A stretch of DNA of 64,000 nt, from assembly GCA_039830015.1 (NCBI GenBank), contig CP140033.1, positions 372,001 to 436,000 of the forward strand. Reading direction: 5' to 3'. The notes under the pieces were generated by a model. It made no database searches and had not been told where the DNA came from. It saw only the letters and a list, made by a program, of their open reading frames with translations. The DNA is from Buchnera aphidicola (Meitanaphis elongallis) (GTDB taxonomy: Bacteria > Pseudomonadota > Gammaproteobacteria > Enterobacterales > Enterobacteriaceae). The translations under genes were made by a program, and so were the position numbers. Below are positions 46,172 through 56,233 of this stretch, one piece after another (the first letter of the stretch is position 1; the number at the start of each line of letters is the position of its first letter).

Positions 46172-46600
46172 TTAGATAGTTAACATTTTTGGATTTTGTG
46201 CCATATGAATATGACTATCATCAGAATATACTTTGAGTTTTCTAAACATCTTACGACCCAAAGAACCTTTTGGAAGCATACCTTTAACTGCAATTTCAAT
46301 GACTCTAGTAGGAAAATCAGATATCATGTCCTTAAATACTATTTTTTTAATACCACCTACATATCCGGTATGATGATAATAAACTTTATCAGTGTATTTC
46401 TTACCTGTCACTAATATTTTACTAGCATTAATTACAATTATATAATCACCAACATCAATATAAGGAGTATATTCAACTTTATGTTTCCCACGAAGTCGAA
46501 CAGCGAGAGCAGAGGCTAATCTACCTAAAGTTTGCCCCGTAGCATCGATACAATACCATGATTTTTTAACATTTTTAACTATAGCAGAAAAATTCTTCAT
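46172..46600 (-). CDS. rplM: 50S ribosomal protein L13
   Basis: L13 is an early-assembly 50S protein. The 142 residues equal E. coli; WYCIDATGQTLGRLAS, GDYIIVINA, KGMLPKGSLGRKM and the C-terminal HMAQNPK segment are all present. It is the first gene of the rplM-rpsI pair. Confidence 0.97.
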   Translation of the reverse strand: MKNFSAIVKNVKKSWYCIDATGQTLGRLASALAVRLRGKHKVEYTPYIDVGDYIIVINASKILVTGKKYTDKVYYHHTGYVGGIKKIVFKDMISDFPTRVIEIAVKGMLPKGSLGRKMFRKLKVYSDDSHIHMAQNPKMLTI

Positions 46601-47019
46601 ATTAAGTTATCCGTAAAAGATTAAAATAATTTATAAAACAAATACTATCTTAATTAAAAACAATTTAATAGTATTATGATACTAACAAAATGCTTTTATA
46701 ATTTATGAATTGATTTAACGTAATTACAACATAAATTAATATTGTTAACATACTTAAAAACATGAAACATTTAAAATAAATATTTAAAATATCAACAACA
46801 TTGCATTTAAAACATATGAATAGATCACAAAATATAACTAAGAACTATATAATAAAAAACTTCAAATTAATAAATACCTATACAATTTCTGTTTAAAATA
46901 TTATTGTTTTTAATAAAAAATTTTATTCTAAAACAAACGTTGTTAGAAGTGATAAAATTAAAATATAAAACAGTTTTCTTAAAATTATATATTAAAATTA
47001 GCTTGAAAGGCAATACAAC
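46601..47019. other. intergenic region between divergent rplM and pheA
   Basis: About 420 bases with no supported gene. I looked for a pheL-like leader peptide with a run of Phe codons and for an attenuator before pheA and saw none. Confidence 0.45.
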
Positions 47020-48162
47020 ATGAAGTCTACAAGTACTCTACTGAAACTAAGAAATATTATTAATACTTTAGATAAAGACCTAATTACTCTACTCGCTAAA
47101 AGAAAAACAACAGTGATACAAATAGCAGAAACAAAAGTTGAACAAAACTATCCAATAAGAGACATAGAAAGAGAACAATTATTATTAAAAAATCTTACTA
47201 TCTTTGGAAAGAAAAACAATCTTGATGATAAATATATCTACGATCTATTTAATATCATTATAAAAGATTCAATTTTCACTCAAAATAATTGGATAAGACA
47301 AAACTACTGTCAAAATAAAAAATTGAAAAGCTTTTCTTTTTTAGGTGACGCTGGATCATACTCTTATGATGCTACTAAAAAATATGCTAATAAACACTTT
47401 CAATTCTTTATTAAAAATTCTTGCAATAATTTTGAAGAAATTATAAATAACGTTGAAGATAATAAATCTGATTACGCAGTATTACCAATTGAAAACAATA
47501 CCTCAGGATCAATTCATGAAATATATGCTCTTTTAATACATACAACATTATCAATTGTTGGTGAAATTAATATTCCTATTAATCACTGTTTATTATCTCA
47601 AAAAAATACTCAATTAATAAATATTAAAAAAATTTATAGCCATAAACAACCATTTATGCAATGTAGCAAATTCATTAAACATTTTCCTAATTGGAAATTA
47701 AAACATACCAATAGCACAACAGACGCAATGGAAAAAACACGTAATGATACCAACTTTATGTCTGCTGCATTAGGAAATGAAACATGTAAAAAGAAATATC
47801 AACTTAAAGTTTTATCTAGAAATATTTCCAATCTAGAAAATAATGTAACTCGATTCATAATATTAAGAAAAAAAAGTGTACATATACCTAACCACACACC
47901 AACTATAACAACAATTATGATGTCTATAAATAATAAAAAAAACTTAACTGAAGAAACAATTCAAATACTAAAAAAATATAACCTAAAAATAAGACAATTA
48001 ATACCCTATACGCTCTCTAAAACATCATCAGATACAACAATTTTTATTGATATAAAAAACAATATTCATACTGATCAAATAAAACAAGCTATAAATAAAT
48101 TAAACGGTATTACTTCAGTTAAAATATTGGGACGTTATCCGATAGATAAATGTTCTTTATAA
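47020..48162 (+). CDS. pheA: bifunctional chorismate mutase/prephenate dehydratase (P-protein)
   Basis: PheA converts chorismate to prephenate and on to phenylpyruvate, committing flux to phenylalanine. The 380 residues (E. coli 386) have an N-terminal chorismate mutase domain (about 1-90, LRNIINTLDKDLITLLAKR with the active-site Arg and Lys), a prephenate dehydratase domain (about 100-285, active TRF in NVTRFIILRK), and a C-terminal ACT domain. In the ACT domain both Phe-binding motifs are changed: E. coli GALV aligns with NLTE (about 308-311) and ESRP with IPYT (about 328-331), without gaps. Loss of feedback inhibition is inferred. No leader peptide was found upstream. Confidence 0.95.
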   Translation: MKSTSTLLKLRNIINTLDKDLITLLAKRKTTVIQIAETKVEQNYPIRDIEREQLLLKNLTIFGKKNNLDDKYIYDLFNIIIKDSIFTQNNWIRQNYCQNKKLKSFSFLGDAGSYSYDATKKYANKHFQFFIKNSCNNFEEIINNVEDNKSDYAVLPIENNTSGSIHEIYALLIHTTLSIVGEINIPINHCLLSQKNTQLINIKKIYSHKQPFMQCSKFIKHFPNWKLKHTNSTTDAMEKTRNDTNFMSAALGNETCKKKYQLKVLSRNISNLENNVTRFIILRKKSVHIPNHTPTITTIMMSINNKKNLTEETIQILKKYNLKIRQLIPYTLSKTSSDTTIFIDIKNNIHTDQIKQAINKLNGITSVKILGRYPIDKCSL

Positions 48163-48197
48163 TCTCATTTACTAAAAATTTTAAACACTTGATACAA

Positions 48198-48231
48198 GCT
48201 CTATTTAATCCATAATAGGAAAAAATAGAGC
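48198..48231 (+). terminator. hairpin downstream of pheA
   Basis: A 9-bp stem GCTCTATTT / AAATAGAGC with a 16-nt loop lies 36 bases after the pheA stop. No T run follows, so the call is tentative. Confidence 0.4.
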
Positions 48232-48338
48232 AAACAATATACACATATTTTAATTTCTAAAAATAACAACGAATATCTTAAAACTACATAAATATAAATT
48301 AAAATATTAAAAAATCAATATTTAATAATATTTACTTG

Positions 48339-48367
48339 TTGACATAATTAAATATGATTTTTATTAA
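48339..48367 (+). promoter_or_regulatory. possible sigma70 promoter upstream of ffh
   Basis: A consensus TTGACA is followed by a 17-base spacer and TATTAA, which matches the -10 consensus at four of six positions. It lies about 340 bases before ffh, which is far, so the link to ffh is uncertain. Confidence 0.25.
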
Positions 48368-48705
48368 AATATTTAAAAATTTTAATTATTGTATACAATA
48401 TATACTATATTACATAAATGTATTAAAGACTCTAAAATGTATTTTCTTTTATTTAATAAAATTAAATTAAAAAACTTTATATAATTAAAAATATTAATCA
48501 AGAAATTCACTACTATTACTTAAAAAAACTCACTAAATTTTTATAATAGTATTCTACATCATACAAATTTATCATTGTTATTAAAAACATTACAATCTTC
48601 TTTCAGTTACTACGTCTAACAAGTCATATGTATAAAATATTAAAATGTACCAAATACCTAAAAATATTTTTTAAAACTTTTTTAAATCAATTGTAGAGTA
48701 AAATC

Positions 48706-50064
48706 ATGTTTAATAATTTAACTAACAAATTTTTAGAAATATTTAACAATCTTTCTAACAAAGGAAGATTAACTGAAAATAATATCAAAGAAACGTTAAA
48801 AGAAATAAAAAACACTTTATTAGAAGCAGACGTTGCGTTATCAGTAGTAAAAAGTCTTATACACTCTATATCAAAAAGTTCTATTGGACATAATATAAGT
48901 AAAAATTTTACTCCAAAACAAGAATTAATAAAAATAATTAAACAAGAACTAACAAAAATATTAGGAGAAAATAATAGCAATTTAAATTTACAAATTCAAT
49001 CTCCAGCAGTAATCATGATAGTAGGATTGCAAGGACAAGGAAAAACAACAAGTATAGCAAAGTTAGGGAAAATGATAAAAACAACTAAAAATAAAAAAAT
49101 ATTAGTAGTATCTACAGATATATATCGACCTGCAGCAATCAAACAATTAGAAATATTATCTAAACAAGCAAAAATCGATTTTTACCCTTCTCATATTAAT
49201 CAAAACCCAATAAAAATAGCAAATCTCGCATTAGAGTTTTCTAAATCTAAATTTTATGATGTTTTATTAGTCGACACTGCTGGACGTCTTCATATTGATG
49301 AATATATGATGAATGAAGTAATAAATATATATAAAGAAATTAAACCTATTGAAATTCTATTAACAATTGATGCAATGATAGGCCAAGATGCAATAAACAT
49401 TGCACACAAATTCAGCAACAATCTACCTATAACCGGATTTATCATTACAAAAACAGATAGCGATGCTAGAGCAGGCATTATACTTTCAATGAAATATTTA
49501 ACAAAAAAACCAATTAAATTCATCAGTACCGGAGAAAAATTGAACGAATTCGAAACATTTCATCCAGATAGAATGATCACTCGAATCCTTGGAATGGGAG
49601 ATGTACTATCACTCATAGAAAACATCGAAAAAAAAGTTGATAAAAGAAATATTAAAAAACTAACAAACACCATAAAAAGTAAAAAAAGATTTAATTATAG
49701 CGACTTGTTAACACAAATAAAACAAATTAAAAAAATTGGAAATATTACTTCAATTTTAGGAAAACTACCCAAAACATCAAAAATACTTAATAATGTTCAT
49801 AATAATATTAACGAAAAATTATTATTACATATGGAAATAATGATTAATTCCATGACACCACAAGAAAGACAACAACCAGAACTGATCAAAGGATCAAGAA
49901 AACGTCGAATTGCAAAAGGATCAGGTTTATCAATTCAAAAAATAAATTCATTACTAAAACAATTCAATAGTATAAAAAATATCATGCATACAATTAAAAG
50001 TGGTGGAATAAATAAAATAATGAAACAAATGAACAACATAGTTAATAATAAATTTTTAAAATAA
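48706..50064 (+). CDS. ffh: signal recognition particle protein Ffh
   Basis: Ffh, with 4.5S RNA, targets nascent membrane proteins to FtsY and SecYEG. The 452 residues (E. coli 453) have the N domain, the G domain with GLQGQGKTTS (E. coli GLQGAGKTT), DTAGR and TKTDSDARAG, and a C-terminal M domain with the RNA-binding GSRKRRIAKGSG. The M domain is less methionine-rich than in E. coli, consistent with AT bias. It heads the ffh-rpsP-rimM-trmD-rplS series. Confidence 0.96.
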   Translation: MFNNLTNKFLEIFNNLSNKGRLTENNIKETLKEIKNTLLEADVALSVVKSLIHSISKSSIGHNISKNFTPKQELIKIIKQELTKILGENNSNLNLQIQSPAVIMIVGLQGQGKTTSIAKLGKMIKTTKNKKILVVSTDIYRPAAIKQLEILSKQAKIDFYPSHINQNPIKIANLALEFSKSKFYDVLLVDTAGRLHIDEYMMNEVINIYKEIKPIEILLTIDAMIGQDAINIAHKFSNNLPITGFIITKTDSDARAGIILSMKYLTKKPIKFISTGEKLNEFETFHPDRMITRILGMGDVLSLIENIEKKVDKRNIKKLTNTIKSKKRFNYSDLLTQIKQIKKIGNITSILGKLPKTSKILNNVHNNINEKLLLHMEIMINSMTPQERQQPELIKGSRKRRIAKGSGLSIQKINSLLKQFNSIKNIMHTIKSGGINKIMKQMNNIVNNKFLK

Positions 50065-50141
50065 CAAAATATTGTTTATAAAACTATTTTTTATGATTAT
50101 ACTATTTAAAATAATCATAATCATTTAAAGGTACAAATACT

Positions 50142-50402
50142 ATGGTAAAAATTCGTTTGTCACGACTAGGAACAAAAAAACGTCCTTTTTATCAAGTAGT
50201 TATTGCTGATAACCGATGTCCTAGAAATGGAAAATTTATAGAAAAAATAGGATTTTTTAATCCAATATCGTCTAATAATAACATTTCTATAGATATGAAA
50301 AGATTACAATACTGGATAAAAAATGGAGCCATGATATCCGATCGAATAAAAAACTTAATTAAAAATCTTTCAACAGATGCAAAACTACAAAGAAACGATT
50401 AA
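50142..50402 (+). CDS. rpsP: 30S ribosomal protein S16
   Basis: S16 is an assembly protein of the 30S body. The 86 residues (E. coli 82) begin MVKIRLSRLGTKKRPFYQVV and contain the ADNRCPRNGKFIEKIGFFNP segment. AAAGG lies upstream of the ATG. The last 26 bases overlap the presumed rimM start in another frame. Confidence 0.96.
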   Translation: MVKIRLSRLGTKKRPFYQVVIADNRCPRNGKFIEKIGFFNPISSNNNISIDMKRLQYWIKNGAMISDRIKNLIKNLSTDAKLQRND

Positions 50403-50949
50403 TATAGATACCAAAAAAAAATGTCATAACGACTTAATTATTGCTCAATTCGGAGCACCGCATGGAATTTTAGGATGGACTCGAGTATTTTCTTTTACAG
50501 AAAAAAAGATAAATATCTTCAATTACTATCCTTGGAATACCAGAAAAGAAAAAATAAAAATCATCATTCACGTTCAACATTGGAAAAGAAAAAAAAAACA
50601 TTTTATAGTAAAAATGAAAGATATCACTAATCGATCTATAGCTAAAACGTTTACCAATTGCTATATAACTATTAATGAAAATATATTACCACCGTTAAAA
50701 AATAATGATTATTACTGGAAAGATATCATAGGTTGCATTGTTTTTAATTTAGAAAACAAAAAGTTAGGAATAGTAATTAGTTTAATTAAAACATCCTCCA
50801 ATGATATTCTCATTATAAATGAAAAAAAAGAAAACAAAATAAAACAAGACATTTTAATACCTTTAGTAAATAAAAAAATTATTAAAAAAATTGAAATTGA
50901 TAAAAAAATAATCATAGTAGATTGGAATTACACATTTAAATCAAGATAA
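50377..50949 (+). CDS. rimM: ribosome maturation factor RimM
   Basis: RimM assists maturation of the 30S head. The 190 residues (E. coli 182) have the N-terminal RimM domain (FGAPHGILGWTRVFS) and the C-terminal PRC-barrel domain (YYWKDIIGC, KLGIVISLIKTSSNDILII). The start is taken as ATG 50377, which overlaps rpsP by 26 bases and adds a few residues relative to E. coli; no ATG nearer the conserved region exists in frame. An A9 run occurs in the N-terminal part and is in frame. Confidence 0.92.
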   Translation: MQNYKETINIDTKKKCHNDLIIAQFGAPHGILGWTRVFSFTEKKINIFNYYPWNTRKEKIKIIIHVQHWKRKKKHFIVKMKDITNRSIAKTFTNCYITINENILPPLKNNDYYWKDIIGCIVFNLENKKLGIVISLIKTSSNDILIINEKKENKIKQDILIPLVNKKIIKKIEIDKKIIIVDWNYTFKSR

Positions 50950-50966
50950 CTTTAAAAAATAATAAT

Positions 50967-51731
50967 ATGTCTTTACACATAGGAATAATCAGCATTTTTC
51001 CAGAAATGTTTTGTACTATTACTAACTACGGAATTACTAGAAAAGCAATTCAAAAAGGAATTATGAAATTAGATATCATAAATCCAAGAGATCATACCAA
51101 TAATAAACATCGAAATATTGATGATCGTCCTTATGGAGGAGGGTCTGGTATGCTAATGACAGCAGAACCATTAAAATCAGCTATTGAATATACAAAATCT
51201 ATACTCAAACATAATACAAAAGTATTCTATTTATCGCCAAAAGGATCTAAGCTAAATCAAAAAAAAATTATAACATTATCTAAAATGCAACACATAATCT
51301 TACTATGTGGACGATATAAAGGCATAGACGAACGACTTATACATAGCAAAATCATAGATGAAGAAATATCCATTGGAGATTACATCTTAAGTGGAGGAGA
51401 ACTTCCTGCTATGGTTTTAATTGACACATTATGTCGTCTTATTCCTGGATCATTAGGACGACAACAATCTAAAAAGGACGATTCATTTTATCATGGATTA
51501 TTAGATTGTCCTCATTATACTAGACCTAAAATTTTTAATAATATAAAAGTTCCCAAAATCTTATTGTCAGGTAATCACCAAAAAATAAAAATTTGGAGAT
51601 TAAAACAATCATTAGGATATACCTGGATTAAAAGACCAGACTTGTTAAATAATATGGTACTTACAAAAGAAGAAACAATTTTATTAGAACAATTTAAAAA
51701 AAAATACTCACATCAAAACACGATAAAATAA
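50967..51731 (+). CDS. trmD: tRNA (guanine(37)-N1)-methyltransferase TrmD
   Basis: TrmD makes m1G37 in tRNAs for Leu, Pro and Arg, preventing +1 frameshifting. The 254 residues (E. coli 255) form a SPOUT enzyme: DDRPYGGGSGM, the knotted SAM site LLCGRYKGIDER and SIGDYILSGGELPAMVLID, and the C-terminal domain with PKILLSGNH. The start lies 17 bases after rimM; the order is that of the E. coli operon. Confidence 0.96.
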   Translation: MSLHIGIISIFPEMFCTITNYGITRKAIQKGIMKLDIINPRDHTNNKHRNIDDRPYGGGSGMLMTAEPLKSAIEYTKSILKHNTKVFYLSPKGSKLNQKKIITLSKMQHIILLCGRYKGIDERLIHSKIIDEEISIGDYILSGGELPAMVLIDTLCRLIPGSLGRQQSKKDDSFYHGLLDCPHYTRPKIFNNIKVPKILLSGNHQKIKIWRLKQSLGYTWIKRPDLLNNMVLTKEETILLEQFKKKYSHQNTIK

Positions 51732-51764
51732 TTTAAATATACAATAAATTAGGAAAATATTATT

Positions 51765-52115
51765 GTGAATATTATTCAAATAATAGAAAAAGAACAAGAA
51801 AAAACATTTATTCCTACTTTTAAAACAGGAGACACTATAGACGTTAAATTGTGGATAGTAGAAGGATCAAAAAAAAGAATACAATCATTTGAAGGTATAG
51901 TTATAGCCAAAAGAAATAAACATTTCAGATTTTCGTTTTGTGTACGAAAAATGTCCGGCGGGAATGCTATAGAACGCGTATTTCATTCTCATTCTCCTAA
52001 TATCGAAACAATTCATATTAAAAGATATGGTAACGTTAGAAAAGCAAAATTATATTATTTACGAAATCGAACAGGAAAAGCAGCTAAAATAAAAGAGCTA
52101 CTAACAAAAAAATAA
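51765..52115 (+). CDS. rplS: 50S ribosomal protein L19
   Basis: L19 lies at the 30S-50S interface. The start is GTG 51765 with AGGAAAA upstream and gives MNIIQIIEKEQ, aligned with E. coli MSNIIKQLEQEQ. The 116 residues (E. coli 115) include WIVEGSKKRIQSFEGIVIA and VRKAKLYYLRNRTGKAAKIKE-type sequence at the C-terminus. It is the last gene of the operon and is followed by a hairpin. Confidence 0.96.
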   Translation: MNIIQIIEKEQEKTFIPTFKTGDTIDVKLWIVEGSKKRIQSFEGIVIAKRNKHFRFSFCVRKMSGGNAIERVFHSHSPNIETIHIKRYGNVRKAKLYYLRNRTGKAAKIKELLTKK

Positions 52116-52168
52116 TGTTTACTTTATAAAATATATTTATCTTTATATTGCCAAAAAATAAAACTATC

Positions 52169-52200
52169 ATGCAGTCATGCTTAATAAAATTTGACTGCAT
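52169..52200. terminator. hairpin between convergent rplS and tldD
   Basis: A 9-bp perfect stem ATGCAGTCA / TGACTGCAT with a 14-nt loop, in the 165-base gap between the two stops. It has AT-rich flanks and could serve both directions. Confidence 0.5.
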
Positions 52201-52280
52201 AATTTAAAAAATTGCTCATTTATCAACTTTCAAATAATCTTAATATATTGCATAATTCTATTTATTAACATTTATATTGT

Positions 52281-53729
52281 TTAAGCAGTACCTCCTACTG
52301 TAATATTATTTAACTTAATGGTAGGCTGGCCTACACCAACTGGAATGCTTTGCCCATTTTTAACACATGTTCCAATTCCTGCATCCATTGATAAATCATT
52401 ACCTACCATGGAAATTTCTTGCATTACATGACTTCCTGATCCAATTAACATTGCATTTTTTATAGAATTAACAATTTTTCCTTTTTTTACTAAATACGCT
52501 TCAGAAGCAGAAAAAACAAAATTACCTGAAGTAATATCAACTTGTCCACCACTAAAATTTAACGCATATACTCCATACTCTATACTATCAATAATGTCTT
52601 GAGGACTAGAACTTCCTGATAACATATACGTATTTGTCATTCTAGGATAAGGTAAATGAGCATATGATTCTCTTCTACCGTTTCCTGTAGAATTCACGCC
52701 CATTAAACGAGCATTAAATTTATCTTGAATATAATTTTTCAAAATTCCATTTTGTATCAATACGTTATGTTGACTCGGGATACCTTCATCATCAATAGTT
52801 AACGATCCTCTTTTGTCTTTGATAGTTCCATTGTCTACTATAGTACATAAAGTCGAAGCAACTTGATGTCCAATTCGATTAGAAAAAACTGATGTGCCTT
52901 GACGATTAAAATCTCCTTCTAATCCATGACCAACCGCTTCATGCAATAAAATTCCTGGCCAACCTGGACCCAACACTACAGGAAATGTACCAGAAGGAGC
53001 TTCCTTAGCAAATAAATTAACTAAAGCAATCCTTACTGCTTCTCTAGCATAATGTTCTATTAAGGACACACCAGAAATATAATTTTTTAGAAAAAATGTA
53101 TATCCATCACGACCACCTCCTCCACTAAAACCATATTCACGTCTCCCTTTACTCTCTACTACAACATTAATTGAAAGACGCACTAAAGGGCGAATATCAG
53201 CTGCCAAACTACCATCTGTAGCAGCAATTAATATCTGATTATATTCACTATTTAAAGCAGCGTTCACTTTAACTACACGACGATCAATATCTCGAGCAAT
53301 ACAATTTATTTTATGAAGAATGTCCACTTTTTCTGCGGAATCAAAATCTATTAATGGATTACTTGAAGTATATAAAGATTTTCGTTTAATTATCAAAAAA
53401 GGTTGAATCCGAGTAAGACAATTTCTTTCTAAAATCTCACTTGCCAATTTTGCACTCTCCTTTAATGTATGTAGTGTAATATTGTTTGAGTAAGAAAAAC
53501 CAGTGCTTTCTCCGGAAATAACTCTAACTCCAATACCTTGATTAAGATGAAATGCCCCTTCTTTGACAATATTATCTTCTAATATCCATGATTCATTATT
53601 AATAGATTGAAAATAAACATCAGAATAGTCTATTTTATTGTTCGAAATATCACTTAAAACTTCGAAAAGGTCTTGATGACCAATTTTATTTGAAGTCAAC
53701 AAACGCTCAGTAACTAAATCCATAACCAT
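52281..53729 (-). CDS. tldD: metalloprotease TldD
   Basis: TldD, with TldE/PmbA, forms a heterodimeric zinc protease that degrades unfolded peptides (and processes microcin B17 in E. coli). The 482 residues (E. coli 481) are collinear; the catalytic HEAVGHGLEGDF with HExxxH is intact, as is the C-terminal SIPVGVGQPT. Its partner gene is not in this window. ATG 53729 has GTGAG upstream; an ATG two codons later is equally possible. Confidence 0.95.
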   Translation of the reverse strand: MVMDLVTERLLTSNKIGHQDLFEVLSDISNNKIDYSDVYFQSINNESWILEDNIVKEGAFHLNQGIGVRVISGESTGFSYSNNITLHTLKESAKLASEILERNCLTRIQPFLIIKRKSLYTSSNPLIDFDSAEKVDILHKINCIARDIDRRVVKVNAALNSEYNQILIAATDGSLAADIRPLVRLSINVVVESKGRREYGFSGGGGRDGYTFFLKNYISGVSLIEHYAREAVRIALVNLFAKEAPSGTFPVVLGPGWPGILLHEAVGHGLEGDFNRQGTSVFSNRIGHQVASTLCTIVDNGTIKDKRGSLTIDDEGIPSQHNVLIQNGILKNYIQDKFNARLMGVNSTGNGRRESYAHLPYPRMTNTYMLSGSSSPQDIIDSIEYGVYALNFSGGQVDITSGNFVFSASEAYLVKKGKIVNSIKNAMLIGSGSHVMQEISMVGNDLSMDAGIGTCVKNGQSIPVGVGQPTIKLNNITVGGTA

Positions 53730-54139
53730 TATAACTCACTTATTTTAAATATAATATCACTCATAAAATTAAAAAATTATCTTGTACAAATCATATTATG
53801 TTATTAATAAAAATTTTATTAATTTGCGTACATGAAAAACAATGTATTCCTAATAAACATATAATTAATAAAATCTGAGATCTTATAACAAAAATAAATA
53901 CTTAAAAATTAAATAATAATTTATATTATTAATATCTTATTTTAAAAGAAAGTATTATCATTACAACAGTATAACTTTCAATACATTTCCAGAATTTAAT
54001 TAAAATACACATATTATTTTTCAATAGATTATAATATAATTTAATAAACTTCTGTTGAAAAATTAGCAAATTAAATATATATAATAAATACACATTTAAA
54101 AATTTAATATTTTATATATGCCATCTTAGAGAACATTAA
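53730..54139. other. intergenic region between divergent tldD and aroQ
   Basis: About 410 bases of AT-rich sequence; no gene, RNA or clear promoter seen. Confidence 0.45.
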
Positions 54140-54592
54140 ATGAAACATGCTTCTAATATTTTAGTAATCAATGGTCCTAATCTCAATCTTTTAGGAGAAA
54201 GAGAGCCACATATCTACGGAAATACTACATTAATTCAATTAATTTATAAACTAAACGAAAAAGGTAAACTATTAAACACAAAAATACACCACGTACAATC
54301 TAATTCAGAAAGTACTTTAATTAAAAAAATTCATAATTCCAGTAAAAAAATAGATTACATTATAATAAACGCAGGTGCTTTTACACATACTAGTATAGCA
54401 TTACGTGATGCATTAATCAGTGTTAACATCCCATTTATAGAAGTACATATTTCTAATATTTATGCACGTGAAAGTTTTCGATCACATTCTTGGTTATCTG
54501 ATGTTTCATCTGGAGTTATTTGCGGATTTGGATTAGATGGATATTTTTGGGCTTTAAAAACAGCAATAAAAAGAATAAAACAAAAAAAATAA
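54140..54592 (+). CDS. aroQ: 3-dehydroquinate dehydratase, type II
   Basis: AroQ dehydrates 3-dehydroquinate in the shikimate pathway, upstream of chorismate and PheA. The 150 residues form a type II (flavodoxin-like) enzyme: NGPNLNLLGEREPHIYG with catalytic Arg and Tyr, NAGAFTHTSIALRDAL and EVHISNIYARESFR. E. coli uses an unrelated type I enzyme (AroD), so this gene distinguishes the lineage. It stands alone on the plus strand. Confidence 0.95.
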   Translation: MKHASNILVINGPNLNLLGEREPHIYGNTTLIQLIYKLNEKGKLLNTKIHHVQSNSESTLIKKIHNSSKKIDYIIINAGAFTHTSIALRDALISVNIPFIEVHISNIYARESFRSHSWLSDVSSGVICGFGLDGYFWALKTAIKRIKQKK

Positions 54593-54902
54593 AATGTCTT
54601 TTTAAAAAACATAGTACATAATACAATTTCTAGTTATTTTTAAAATTTGTAATATACTTAAAATATAATTAATAAAATAAATATAATATAGATCAATTTA
54701 TTTTAAATTACAAAATAAAAACATAATTACATTCATAAATAAAACAAAACTAATAAATTGAATATACACACAAATAATTTATAAAATAAATCATTTTGTG
54801 TTAATCATAAAATGATCTATTTTGCTAAAACAAGATAATCAAAAATTCAATGTTTTAAATATAAAATATATTCTATAAAAATTATAAAATTTTAAATTAT
54901 AA
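54593..54902. other. intergenic region between convergent aroQ and rluD
   Basis: About 310 bases without a gene; it contains a hairpin at 54783-54823 and nothing else recognised. Confidence 0.45.
54783..54823. terminator. hairpin between convergent aroQ and rluD
   Basis: AAAATA-A-ATCATTTT pairs with AAAATGAT-C-TATTTT, with one A/C mismatch and an 11-nt loop. A-rich and T-rich flanks on either side suit a bidirectional terminator. Confidence 0.55.
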
Positions 54903-55865
54903 TCATTTACTTTCATTAACATTTAACTCATTTAACAAATTTGCAATATCATTCGGAAAAACACTATCCCATTCCATCCATTGTCCTGTTATTGGATGTT
55001 TTAAACATAATTTACTCGCATGTAATGCTGGTCTAGGAAATTTTTTAATTATATTATATACTCCTAAAGTAATACTCTTACAGAACTTATGTTTATTTCT
55101 ATACACGCTATCGCCTATTAACGGATGATTAATACTTAACATATGTACTCTTATTTGATGAGTTCTTCCTGTTTCTAATTTGATTCTTATATGTGTGCAA
55201 CAAGATAAACGTTTTATGATTCTATAGTGCGTAATAGCTTTTCTTCCTAAAACATTAGTAGTCATAATAGTACGTTGCACAGGATGTCGCTTAATAGATC
55301 GACAAATAGTACCTCCTGAAATCATTCGACCATAAACTAATGCTTCGTATTGTCGAACAATTTTTCTGCATTTCATTAATTCAACTAAATTATTATAAGA
55401 TATCAAATTCTTCGCAATAACCATCAATCCAGTAGTATTCTTATCTAATCTATGTATAATACCAGCACGAGGAACGTTTAAGAAAGTATTGCTTTTATAT
55501 AATAAGGCATTCAGTAAAGTTCCATCTTTATGACCAGCTCCGGGGTGAACAACTAAATTTACTTGTTTATCAATAACTAAAATATCATTGTCTTCATAGA
55601 CAACATTTAAAGGAATATTTTGAGGATTTTCAAAACCATTTTCACAATTAATTATATTAACAGTAATTTTATCTCCACATGACACTTTCATATTAGGATT
55701 ATCACACATTCTATCATTAACACTAACTTGACAATTCAAAATCCATTTTTTAAAACAAGTTCGAGAATAATTGCAATACAACTGAGACAATACTTTGTCT
55801 AGTCGTATATTAGAAAAAAACGTATTTGGAACAATAATAGTAATAACATCATCCATACTGATCAT
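54903..55865 (-). CDS. rluD: 23S rRNA pseudouridine synthase RluD
   Basis: RluD makes pseudouridines 1911, 1915 and 1917 in helix 69 of 23S rRNA. The frame is open to 55943, but similarity begins at VITIIVPNT; I place the start at ATG 55865, with 55856 as an alternative. The 320 residues (E. coli 326) have an N-terminal S4 domain (RLDKVLSQL, SRTCFKKWI), catalytic HRLDKNTTGLMVIAK, GRTHQIRVHM and HPITGQWMEW. It is the second RluA-family enzyme in this window, after rluC. Confidence 0.95.
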   Translation of the reverse strand: MISMDDVITIIVPNTFFSNIRLDKVLSQLYCNYSRTCFKKWILNCQVSVNDRMCDNPNMKVSCGDKITVNIINCENGFENPQNIPLNVVYEDNDILVIDKQVNLVVHPGAGHKDGTLLNALLYKSNTFLNVPRAGIIHRLDKNTTGLMVIAKNLISYNNLVELMKCRKIVRQYEALVYGRMISGGTICRSIKRHPVQRTIMTTNVLGRKAITHYRIIKRLSCCTHIRIKLETGRTHQIRVHMLSINHPLIGDSVYRNKHKFCKSITLGVYNIIKKFPRPALHASKLCLKHPITGQWMEWDSVFPNDIANLLNELNVNESK

Positions 55866-56233
55866 AAAATATTCTTTTGAAAAACTGTATAAAACAAAAT
55901 AACTAACTTTTGCATTATAACAAATTTTTTGAAAATAATTCATTGTAATAAAATTAAAATTATTAACTTTAAATTCTTGATTACCCTATAATTAAAAGTA
56001 GTAATTCGTATCAATAACAATATAAATATTTATTTTTTATTTTGCATATAAAAAGATAATTGTTTTTATAACATTAATTTACATATTATGAAATACTATT
56101 TAAATCAATACCTTTAATTAACGTCGACAATAAGATACTTCTATAATAAATTAAATTTTTAAAATAATAAAACGTTTCAATATACAAATTATTTTCATCA
56201 CTCTTAACATTCTCAACTTATATTCAAATAAAA
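55866..56233. other. intergenic region between divergent rluD and alaS
   Basis: About 370 bases. The first 78 bases beyond rluD are open in its frame but show no conserved sequence. bamD (yfiO), divergent from rluD in E. coli, is absent. Confidence 0.45.

Larger units (their letters stand above)
48163..48705. other. intergenic region between pheA and ffh
   Basis: About 540 bases without a supported gene. It contains a hairpin after pheA and a TTGACA (48339-48344) followed after 17 bases by TATTAA, a possible but distant promoter for ffh. Confidence 0.4.

Noticed and set aside
46601..47019. pheL leader peptide and attenuator upstream of pheA
   Set aside because: No short frame with clustered Phe codons and no competing hairpins were visible before the pheA start.
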